This document shows, in pieces, positions 14,109 through 21,599 of a stretch of 64,000 nt of DNA. Made by a program: the position numbers and the translations under genes. Every line of letters begins with the position of its first letter. Within the stretch, counting starts at the first letter, position 1. The DNA is taken from positions 1 to 64,000 of the forward strand of contig NZ_FCOE02000019.1 in assembly GCF_001544915.2 (NCBI RefSeq), written 5' to 3'. The notes under the pieces were generated by a model that was not told the origin of the DNA, made no database searches, and saw only the letters and a program-made list of their open reading frames with translations. The DNA comes from Caballeronia pedi (GTDB lineage: Bacteria; Pseudomonadota; Gammaproteobacteria; Burkholderiales; Burkholderiaceae).

Positions 14109-16013
14109 CTAACGATCCAGAAACGAACGAAGCTTGTCCGCGCGGCTGGGATGCATCAGCTTGCGGATGGCCTGGCTTTCGATCTGCCGCACACGCTCGC
14201 GCGACACACCCAGTTGCGTGCCCAGCTCGCCAAGCGTGAATTCGCTGGGCATATCGATTCCGAAGCGCATGCGCAGCACTTTCGCTTCACGCGGCAACAG
14301 CACACTCAACGCATCGTTAATGGCGATACGCATGTCCGCGTGCTCGGCGGCCTGGAGCGGCGAGGCCTCGTTCGAATCCTCGATCATGTCGCCGAGAGTC
14401 GTCTCGGCTTCGTCGTTGGCTGGCGCGTCCAGTGAGATCAGGTGCATCGCCATCTTCTGAATGCTGCTGATGCGCGCCTCGGGCAATTCCATGCGTTCGG
14501 CCAGGGCTGCCGAAAGCGCAGGCTTGCCGGTCTGCTGCAGAATCTCGCTCGAAATGCGATTCAGCTTGTTGATCGTCTCGACCATATGCACCGGAACGCG
14601 GATCGTGCGCGCCTGATCCGCGACCGCGCGCGTCACCGCCTGACGGACCCACCACGTCGCATACGTCGAGAATTTCCAGCCGCGCCGGTATTCGAATTTG
14701 TCTACGGCCTTCATCAAGCCGATATTGCCTTCCTGAACCAGATCCAGAAAGTGCACGCCGCGGTTCACATACTTCTTGGCGATCGAAATCACGAGGCGCA
14801 GATTGGCCTCGATCATGTCGTTCTTCGCGCGCCGCATGCGCGACTCGGCCGCGAGCAACTGCCGGCTGATTTGCTTCAGTTGTTGAATCGGCATGGACGC
14901 ATGCCGTTCGAGATCGATCAGACTGTGCTGCTCGGCCTGGATATCGGGCAGGCCGCGTTCCAGCGATGCGCCGTATTCATGCGATTTCGCGGCGGCTTTC
15001 GTCGTCCAGTCGAGGTCGGTCTCATGGCCCGGAAACGATGCAATGAAGTGCTCACGCGGCATGCCGCAACGGTCGATGGCAATGCCGCCGATCCGCCGCT
15101 CGATCTGGCGCACATGCGCGAGGCGCTGCTGCATGTCGTTGCAAAGCCGATCGACGGTGCGTGCGGTGAAGCGCACGCGCGCAAGTTCGTTGCGAATGGC
15201 GTCGTGCGCTTGCGGGTCTTCGCGCATTCGGTCGACGGACTCGCTCACGCGCGCAAACAGAATGAGTGCGCCGTCCTTGAGTTGCGCGAGCCGCAGGCGA
15301 CTGGCCTCGTCCTCTGAATCGGGATCGCTTTCGTCATCGTCGTGCGCGGATTTCGCGACCTCCGGCGCTGCCGGCATGCTGTCGTCATCGATACCGTCGA
15401 TCAGTTCGTCGATGCCGAGTTCGCCGTCCGCGACCTGGCGCGCGCTTGCAAGGATCATCGAGATGATCGGCGGGCAGGCCGCGATGGCCTGAATCATCTC
15501 ATTGAGACTCTCTTCGATACGCCGCGCAATCTGCAACTCGGCCGTGCGCGTCAGCAATTGCTTCGCGCCCATCTCGCGCATGTACATGCGTACTGGATCG
15601 GTCGTGCGGCCGAGTTCTGCATCGACAGTGGACAGCGCGCTTTCGGCATCCTCGTCCGACTGATCGTCGAGCGTGACGATCGGGACCGTGTCATCGAGCA
15701 GCAGCGTGTCGGGGTTGGGCATGTGTTCGTAGACCGCCACGCCCATGTCGCGGAAGGTGCGCGAAATGTCGTCGAGCACGGCGGGTTGCGCGAGATCGCC
15801 CGGCAGATGATCGTTGATCTGCGCATGCGTGACAAAGCCCTGATCTTTACCCAAATGGATCAAGGCGCGCACTGCCTGATGCTGTTCCGTCTGCAACGTA
15901 TCGAGTGGTGCGGCCGCGATGACGAGCTTGCCCTTCTTCGCCGTTGCGACGCGGACCTTCGGCGCCTGTGAGCGCGAGTCTTCAGCTGCTTCTTTTCGAT
16001 GGGGACCGGCCAT
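14109..16013 (-). CDS. RpoD-like primary-type sigma-70 factor (probable paralogue)
   Basis: This 634-residue group 1/2 sigma factor has region 1.1 (LIHLGKDQGFVTHAQINDHL near 50-75), region 1.2 with DPVRMYMREMG near 138, a large acidic non-conserved insert, and region 2 starting at NLRLVISIAKKYVNRG near 400 and running through WWVRQAVTRAVADQARTIRVPVHM. Region 4 carries TLGELGTQLGVSRERVRQIE near 600. The start has a GGAGAG box six bases upstream. The housekeeping rpoD normally sits beside dnaG and rpsU, and neither is here, so I read this as an additional RpoD paralogue. Region 4 looks intact and it should recognise near-consensus -35/-10 promoters. No anti-sigma gene is adjacent. Confidence 0.9.
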   Translation of the reverse strand: MAGPHRKEAAEDSRSQAPKVRVATAKKGKLVIAAAPLDTLQTEQHQAVRALIHLGKDQGFVTHAQINDHLPGDLAQPAVLDDISRTFRDMGVAVYEHMPNPDTLLLDDTVPIVTLDDQSDEDAESALSTVDAELGRTTDPVRMYMREMGAKQLLTRTAELQIARRIEESLNEMIQAIAACPPIISMILASARQVADGELGIDELIDGIDDDSMPAAPEVAKSAHDDDESDPDSEDEASRLRLAQLKDGALILFARVSESVDRMREDPQAHDAIRNELARVRFTARTVDRLCNDMQQRLAHVRQIERRIGGIAIDRCGMPREHFIASFPGHETDLDWTTKAAAKSHEYGASLERGLPDIQAEQHSLIDLERHASMPIQQLKQISRQLLAAESRMRRAKNDMIEANLRLVISIAKKYVNRGVHFLDLVQEGNIGLMKAVDKFEYRRGWKFSTYATWWVRQAVTRAVADQARTIRVPVHMVETINKLNRISSEILQQTGKPALSAALAERMELPEARISSIQKMAMHLISLDAPANDEAETTLGDMIEDSNEASPLQAAEHADMRIAINDALSVLLPREAKVLRMRFGIDMPSEFTLGELGTQLGVSRERVRQIESQAIRKLMHPSRADKLRSFLDR

Positions 16014-16092
16014 TCTCTCTCCGCAGCAAGCTGCATTGCCAATCTGAGACGTTAGCCAGCAGGCGTTTCAATCGATGGAAAAAGAAGTCGAT

Positions 16093-16308
16093 TCAACCGA
16101 AACGAACATGGAGCCATTCCTGCGCCCAGTTCCTCGCAAACGCGACAGCTTCATCACGCCGATCGAAACCGGCAAGATCGCCGCTGATGAAAACATCCGT
16201 TTCGCTGCCGTCCGCACCGTTGGTGCTGATGCGCGCATGCGCCATATACTCGCCGTCGGCCCGGCGCGGCGTTGGATCGATGCGAAAGCTGGTGGTGCTG
16301 GGTTGCAT
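16093..16308 (-). CDS. Small hypothetical protein, family member 2
   Basis: The 71-residue product starts MQPSTTSFRIDPTPRR. The ATG at 16308 is supported by a GAGAGA box; a longer frame up to 16386 lacks one. Its C-terminus FDRRDEAVAFARNWAQEWLHVRFG matches the Ala-Arg-x-Trp-Ala-x-x-Trp helix of the protein at 13001-13219. The middle has alternating polar and hydrophobic residues (HARISTNG...TDVFISGD) consistent with a small beta sheet. It lies 79 bases upstream of the sigma factor gene in the same direction and could share its transcript. Function is unknown. Confidence 0.6.
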   Translation of the reverse strand: MQPSTTSFRIDPTPRRADGEYMAHARISTNGADGSETDVFISGDLAGFDRRDEAVAFARNWAQEWLHVRFG

Positions 16309-16355
16309 ATCGTTGTCTCTCTGATGACCGCGAGTTGCGAAGAGGACGCGTATCG

Positions 16356-16634
16356 CTAATCGAGGAACGACCTCGCCTGCGGACACGTATCGATCATCTG
16401 CTCGGCATAGGCAGTCGAAGCGCGACGCGCGTCGCCGGCGCTCTGAAACGGCTCGTCACGGACCTTGAAGACGCGGCTTCGCGCTACGCCCATCGGCACG
16501 GGCGGTTCCTGGATGCGCACGGCGGCGTCGTATCCTTCGTCCGGGTTGGGTCCATGGCCGGACCCTGCAGGCCGATGCGCAAAAACGAGCGGATAGATTT
16601 CCAGACCACGATAGAGGCGGATTTCGGCTGTCAT
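16356..16634 (-). CDS. Small hypothetical protein, probable family member 3
   Basis: The 92-residue product starts MTAEIRLYRGLEIYPLVF. A longer frame to 16952 has an Arg-rich leader unlike coding sequence, so the ATG at 16634 is used, although its ribosome binding site is weak. The layout YRGLEIYPLVF...GYDAAVRIQE...EPFQSAGDARRASTAYAEQMID recalls the two neighbours: an N-terminal YxGxx strand, a middle strand pair, then a C-terminal Ala-rich helix. Similarity is weaker than between the other two. It is co-directional with them upstream of the sigma factor. Function is unknown. Confidence 0.5.
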   Translation of the reverse strand: MTAEIRLYRGLEIYPLVFAHRPAGSGHGPNPDEGYDAAVRIQEPPVPMGVARSRVFKVRDEPFQSAGDARRASTAYAEQMIDTCPQARSFLD

Positions 16635-17062
16635 CAGATGATCTCGCGCCGCATGCAGGCGGCAATTAAGTAAGGGTACGTGGAGCAGTATCGGCAAAGC
16701 TGACTCACGACCGCGTTGCACGGTCTCCGATCTGAGACTGATCCCATTCAGGGCAGGCGCATGAGCGCCAGCGAGTGGCGAATGTGTTCGCGGCTCGCGT
16801 GATAGACCCATCCTACGCGGTTTGCAGGTTTTGTATAGCGAAATTTTGCCTTGCAGCCCGGCCCGGCTCGGTAGACGATATCTACTCTTCCTCGTTCGCC
16901 GCGTGCGCAATGCTCGCGTCATGCTTGGGTACATGCATTGCGCGCCATTCACGCGCCAGACCTTCGCGAGAATTCGCGCCTTCTTCGCGTGATCACGACA
17001 AAGGCGACAAGTGTCGCTGTCATCGCACCCCTCAACACTATGCCAACGATTCCGAGGTATGC
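16635..17062. other. Gap without a recognised gene
   Basis: About 430 bases separate two divergently oriented small genes. It must hold promoters for both directions, but I see no clear consensus hexamers, repeat or RNA structure. The open frames here have Arg-rich composition typical of non-coding GC-rich DNA. Confidence 0.5.
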
Positions 17063-17332
17063 ATGAAAGTCCGCTTCATCACCTACGTGAACTGCCCCTG
17101 CGGTCATCGCGGCTCGATTGTCGAGAGCATCTACGATGATGGACAGTCTCACTGGTATCAGGCCACCCTAAACGACCTGTCGCACTCCGGTCACTACGAC
17201 GGAGCCGATCGGCTCTTCGCTGAAAACACGCCTGCGTGTGCCGTGTGCGGCTTTTCGCTGACGCCGGAACATGTCGATTCGAGCGAGTACATGACGCGGC
17301 AGATCGGCAGGCACACGGCGAACAGCGCCTAG
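17063..17332 (+). CDS. Small protein with zinc-ribbon-like cysteine pairs
   Basis: The 89-residue product starts at the ATG at 17063, with GAGG five bases upstream. It contains a CPCGHRG pair near residues 11-13 and a CAVCG pair near 59-62, the spacing of a small zinc ribbon or rubredoxin-like knuckle. Between them lies an aromatic, strand-like stretch (HWYQATLNDLSHSGHY). No larger domain is present. The gene ends five bases from the convergent end of the metalloprotease gene. A metal-binding or nucleic-acid role is possible but unproven. Confidence 0.6.
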   Translation: MKVRFITYVNCPCGHRGSIVESIYDDGQSHWYQATLNDLSHSGHYDGADRLFAENTPACAVCGFSLTPEHVDSSEYMTRQIGRHTANSA

Positions 17333-17337
17333 AACTT

Positions 17338-19071
17338 TCAACGCGCCACGACCACGAAAGGCGCAACGCTGCTGTACACCGAACCGCTCGTGAACGAGCG
17401 CAGCCCGAGATCTACGCTCCGGTACTTTCCGTTAGCCATCTGCTTCAACTGACTGACGGACCACGTGCCTTCCTGTTCGAAAAAGATGGACTTGGTCGTT
17501 GGCTCGTACTGGATAAAGTCGATCGGTTTCGATGCAGTCAGCAAGGTCGACTTGGCTCGTGTCGTCACGTCATAGAGAATGACTGGACTCGGGCTCGTAG
17601 CATGGTCATCGGCAAAGAGGATTTGCTGATTGCTGATGGCCGTGAGCGATGTCGGCTGCTTTTCCGGCAGATCCGACAGCACGCGCGTGATGCCGCTTTC
17701 CAGATCCATTTCCGTCAACCTGCCTTCTGCAAGCGACGACGCGAAACTGACGAAGTAGGCCTTCTTTGCGTCGGGCGTCACGGCAAACTGATCACGGATC
17801 ACGCTCGGCACCGAGCCCGCCGGATAGCCACCCGTGATCAACGCACTGGCGATGTCGATGCGAAGAACTTCCAGGTTCGTCCCCGACGCGTTCGTCAGCG
17901 CGAACAGGGTTCCGGCATCGTTGCTGGCCGTCGCCAACTTGATGATGGCGTAGCCTTCGGGCACCGCGATCTTCCTGAGCAGTGTCCCCGAGTCCGCGTC
18001 GATGATGCCGACGAAGCCTTTGCTGGACAAATAGACCTGCTTTCCACCCGGCGCGGGAAGAAGGCTATAGCCGGTGGAAGCCGTCAACAACGGAGCGATG
18101 GGCGTGACGTGCAACACCTTATTGCTCGCGGTGTCGATAGTGGCGAGATCGATCGAGGTCGGACTTCTTTCCAGCAGCACATGCAGACGTTTTCCATCGA
18201 TACTGGCGAACATCTGATCGACCTGCCTGTAATCGCCCGTCAGCGTCAAATCGATCGATGCCTTCACGGCGCGCGAAGCGAAATCGTACGCGGTCACCTG
18301 CGCCGGGGCCTGCGCGCGTGTCAACGCATAGACGGTTTCGTCGGTCCTCGGCAGCCCGTAGTACTTCTGCGCCATCTCGATGTCGGTAGCACTCAGCTTA
18401 CCGTCGCCATTCCAGTTTGGATTGCAGTAGTTCATGATCGATGCGAGATCCCACTCGCCGATCATCGTGTCGCCCGAATTGCCTTGCACGGGCTCCTTGC
18501 AGGTCGAAGGCGTATCGGGCCGGTTCTGCTCATGCGCGAAGCCCAGCGCATGACCGAATTCATGCGCGGCAATCCGGCGAATGCAGTACTCCTCGCGCCC
18601 CTGGCAACTCGGACTCCAGTTCTTGAACGTGAAATCGAGCGTCATTCCACCCACAGCGTTGTTCAGCATTGCGCCGAGGCCGAAGGTATGCGGTCCGGTC
18701 TCGGCATTGTCCTCGACCTTGACCCGTATGCCGTAGTACTTCGGATCGTTCGTGCATTGCTGCCAGCCCGAGAACCGTGCGCCCGAATGCTGCTCCCAGG
18801 TTTCCTGGACCGCGAGACGGCTCCAGTTGCGCTGCGTCGCGTAGCGCGCGAAATCGGCGTTGTTCATGTCCCAGCACACGCCGATGGGTACGCGGTCCCA
18901 GATCACGGTAGATAACGCGTAACCCTTGGTCGTGGCCGCTTCCTGTGACGCGGACTGCCCCGTGGTGGTCTTCGCGTTCGAGCCCAGTGAATCCGAGCCT
19001 GAGTCGCCGCCACATCCACTGATCAATACTCCTGACGATATCGCCAGTACCAGCCCTCGTATCCTTCTCAT
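17338..19071 (-). CDS. Secreted metzincin-type zinc metalloprotease lipoprotein
   Basis: The 577-residue product begins MRRIRGLVLAISSGVLISGC, a lipoprotein signal peptide with lipobox ISGC. The ATG at 19071 has a GGAGA box at good spacing. A catalytic domain in about residues 50-250 carries the extended zinc motif HEFGHALGFAHE near 170 and a likely Met-turn SIMNY further on, the hallmark of metzincins such as matrixins. Beyond about residue 250 the protein is a long repeat-like strand region (YALTRAQA..., VYLSSKGFVGIIDADSGTLLRKI, LFALTNASG) that looks like a beta-propeller. Anchoring would put the protease in the periplasm or on the cell surface. Substrates are unknown. Confidence 0.85.
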   Translation of the reverse strand: MRRIRGLVLAISSGVLISGCGGDSGSDSLGSNAKTTTGQSASQEAATTKGYALSTVIWDRVPIGVCWDMNNADFARYATQRNWSRLAVQETWEQHSGARFSGWQQCTNDPKYYGIRVKVEDNAETGPHTFGLGAMLNNAVGGMTLDFTFKNWSPSCQGREEYCIRRIAAHEFGHALGFAHEQNRPDTPSTCKEPVQGNSGDTMIGEWDLASIMNYCNPNWNGDGKLSATDIEMAQKYYGLPRTDETVYALTRAQAPAQVTAYDFASRAVKASIDLTLTGDYRQVDQMFASIDGKRLHVLLERSPTSIDLATIDTASNKVLHVTPIAPLLTASTGYSLLPAPGGKQVYLSSKGFVGIIDADSGTLLRKIAVPEGYAIIKLATASNDAGTLFALTNASGTNLEVLRIDIASALITGGYPAGSVPSVIRDQFAVTPDAKKAYFVSFASSLAEGRLTEMDLESGITRVLSDLPEKQPTSLTAISNQQILFADDHATSPSPVILYDVTTRAKSTLLTASKPIDFIQYEPTTKSIFFEQEGTWSVSQLKQMANGKYRSVDLGLRSFTSGSVYSSVAPFVVVAR

Positions 19072-19282
19072 TTTCGTCTCCGTGTATCGAGACCATGCGA
19101 ACCATGCGCGCATGGCGGAAGGAAGTGTATTTTCAGCGTGTAACCAAACTGGAAGCTTTATTACGGAGTATTGCCGAAGCTTGTCCCCTTCAGCATGGAT
19201 ACGTCAATCAATAATTCTCCGAATTGTCGGATCAGAGAGACGGCGCGCCTTGCGAATGCGTTTCTCGGCTGGATCGCAGTCC

Positions 19283-20221
19283 TTAGGCGCTGCGCGGAAT
19301 GAAGCCGGGACTGCCGGTTTTCACGACTTCGTTGAACCTGAGGCGAGTCTGAATCGCGTTGATCGCGTCGAACGCGTCATCTGGCAATGCGGAAATATCG
19401 AAATTTTCCTGGGCGCGCTGCGCGCTCTTCGGGGTGGTCAGCAAAGCAGTGCCGCGCTGCACGGCCCACGCGAGCAGCACTTGGGCAGGCGTGCGTTGCA
19501 ATCGCTTGGCGAGAGCTGTTACGACCGGATCGTCCAGCGGCCCGGGCTTGATCCCGTGGCCGAGCGGTGCGAACGCGAGAAGTACGATGTCGTGCGCCTT
19601 GCAGAAATCCAGCAGTTCAGTTTCCGGAAGATAAGGATGCGCCTCCACCTGAACCACCGCCGGTTTGATTCGTGCGGCTTCGTACAGCGGCCGCAGTTCG
19701 TCCAGGCCGATGTCGGACAGTCCGATGGCGCGGCATCGGCCATGCTCGACGAGGTCTTCCATCGCCGTCCACGTGTCGAGCAGCGTCACACCATCGTCAT
19801 AAACGATGTTGCCGTGTTCATCGCGCGGGTCCTGCTCGTCGCCTGGTCGAAACGCGAACGGCGTATGCATGAGATAGAGGTCCACATAATCGAGCCGAAG
19901 CCTTTCGCAACTCGCCTCAAAAGCCGGCCCGACGCGCTCTGGCCGATGATTCGAGTTCCACAGCTTGGTGGTCACGAAAATTTCATCGCGCGCGATTCCT
20001 TCGGTCGATAGACCCGCCTGCAGTGTCTCGCCCACCTCACGCTCGTTTCGATATCGCTCGGCACAATCGAAATGCCGGTATCCGACCTTCAGCGCATCGC
20101 GCGTCGCGCTCTTCGTCGTGGACGCATCGGCGATGAGCGTGCCGAATCCGACGGCGGGCATCGCGCCGCTGTCGTGTGCGAGCTGCAATCTGCCGAGCCG
20201 GAAATCTGAAAGCGTAGTCAT
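19283..20221 (-). CDS. Aldo/keto reductase
   Basis: The 312-residue TIM-barrel oxidoreductase should use NADPH to reduce aldehydes or ketones. Catalytic residues are visible as Asp52 and Tyr57 (HFDCAERYRNE), Lys86 (FVTTKLWN) and His119 (LYLMHTPF). The C-terminal nucleotide-binding signature appears as LLTTPKSAQRAQENF. The start at 20221 has a GGAGGTG box, which rules out the longer frame to 20680. It lies downstream of a DUF3563 gene on the same strand. The physiological substrate is not evident, and general carbonyl detoxification is the default assumption. Confidence 0.9.
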   Translation of the reverse strand: MTTLSDFRLGRLQLAHDSGAMPAVGFGTLIADASTTKSATRDALKVGYRHFDCAERYRNEREVGETLQAGLSTEGIARDEIFVTTKLWNSNHRPERVGPAFEASCERLRLDYVDLYLMHTPFAFRPGDEQDPRDEHGNIVYDDGVTLLDTWTAMEDLVEHGRCRAIGLSDIGLDELRPLYEAARIKPAVVQVEAHPYLPETELLDFCKAHDIVLLAFAPLGHGIKPGPLDDPVVTALAKRLQRTPAQVLLAWAVQRGTALLTTPKSAQRAQENFDISALPDDAFDAINAIQTRLRFNEVVKTGSPGFIPRSA

Positions 20222-20342
20222 GACGACACCTCCGTGATCCCGAGAGTATGCGCCTCCATATCGGATGACGCGGTGCGACCGTTCTGCTAGATTGGGTCGG
20301 CATCGCGATCCCCTCATTGCGCAAGTGCCTTCCGATCGCGCG

Positions 20343-20510
20343 TTATCGCACCGCAAATGCCATGCTGTACGCGCGATCGTCGTTATCGACCTGACGCATG
20401 CGCCGTTCGAGATCCGCCATATCCGATGACGACGCAAGATAAGCGCGGCTCGAAGGAAGGTCGCCGCGGGAAACCAGTTTGCCGAGGAGATGGGAGAGAA
20501 TTGCAAACAT
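20343..20510 (-). CDS. DUF3563-type microprotein
   Basis: This 55-residue gene is below usual ORF cut-offs. It starts MFAILSHLLGKLVSRGD and continues YLASSSDMADLERRMRQVD, the pattern of DUF3563 proteins: an N-terminal MFAxL helix, then YLAxSxDxxDLERRMR. An AAGGAG box lies seven bases before the ATG. It is co-directional with the aldo/keto reductase 121 bases downstream. Function of the family is unknown. Confidence 0.72.
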   Translation of the reverse strand: MFAILSHLLGKLVSRGDLPSSRAYLASSSDMADLERRMRQVDNDDRAYSMAFAVR

Positions 20511-20667
20511 GATGTGCTCCTTGTCGTGAAAAGGCGGCGGCGTTCGCGGTATGCCTCATCGCACATGAAACCGTTGGTTGATCGTTCTATGTGCACCGCC
20601 GATGTGAAGCAGATTAATGCCCGAGAATTAGCTTCCAATGAGTGCGCCGAATGGGGAGCAAGCCGCA

Positions 20668-21450
20668 ATGACGAGTACATGGCTGCACAATCTGCCGATC
20701 GGACTCATGGCATTCGTCGTCTTCGGCGCGACATTTCTCGCGGGCGCGGTGATTCATGTCATCACCGGCTGGCTCGCCGCCGGCAGGCACGGAGCGTCAT
20801 ACAAGGCGATATCGCCGGGCCTGCTCTCTCCGATCGGCGTCATCTTTGGCTTGTTCATCGCGTTCACTGCCGCTCAAGTCTGGAACGACACGTCGCGCGC
20901 CGACGCCGCCATCGATTCGGAAGCCGGCGCGCTAAGATCGGTCGTCGTCATGTCTGCCGTTCTTCCACCGGAAGCGCAGACCGAATTGCGCAAGCTGATT
21001 CGAGACTACATTCAGGAAGTCGCCGGCACCGAATGGCCATTGATGGCGCAAGGCGTCGTGACGCTGAACATCAGCCCCCCGGCGCTCAACAAGGCGATCC
21101 AGTTCACGCTGTCCCTCAAGGTCGAAACGCCCGGACAGCAGACCGCGCAGCGCGACGTCGCTGCATCGCTGGAGCAGGCGCTCGCCGCGCGACGCGAGCG
21201 CATTCTGATCAGCCGCTCGGAAGTGAGTGGTGTCAAATGGGCATGCCTGTCATTTCTGGCCGTCTGCCTGCTATGTGCGATCGCGCTGGTTCATGGCGAG
21301 AACCGTCTGACATCAGCCGTGGCGATCGGTTTATTCTCGGCGGCACTCGCGACGACCGTCCTGCTGATCCTCGCGCACGACCGGCCTTTCACGGGCGAGA
21401 TCGCCCTCACGCCCGAACCCCTTCTGCAAGTGATGCCCGCGGATCGCTGA
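20668..21450 (+). CDS. DUF4239-type integral membrane protein
   Basis: The 260-residue protein has about four hydrophobic segments: two near the N-terminus (LPIGLMAFVVFGATFLAGAVIHVI and LLSPIGVIFGLFIAFTAAQVW) and two near the C-terminus (WACLSFLAVCLLCAIALV and AVAIGLFSAALATTVLLILA). A helical soluble middle includes AIDSEAGALRSVVVMSAVLPPEAQTELRKLIRDYI. This layout matches DUF4239 proteins, whose function is unsettled and which some databases relate to bestrophin-like channels. The ATG at 20668 is preferred over 20638 because GGGGAG precedes it. Confidence 0.75.
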   Translation: MTSTWLHNLPIGLMAFVVFGATFLAGAVIHVITGWLAAGRHGASYKAISPGLLSPIGVIFGLFIAFTAAQVWNDTSRADAAIDSEAGALRSVVVMSAVLPPEAQTELRKLIRDYIQEVAGTEWPLMAQGVVTLNISPPALNKAIQFTLSLKVETPGQQTAQRDVAASLEQALAARRERILISRSEVSGVKWACLSFLAVCLLCAIALVHGENRLTSAVAIGLFSAALATTVLLILAHDRPFTGEIALTPEPLLQVMPADR

Positions 21451-21599
21451 TCGTCACGGATGATTTTGCTTTGTAAGGAGCAGTTACCTATCCTTGCAAT
21501 TCCCGTCGTATATTTCGCTACGGCGACTCAGGAACAACGCTCGCCGCAACGCAGGGACCGCACACCGCAGATTCAGAAACAATAACAAGGAGAACGGCC

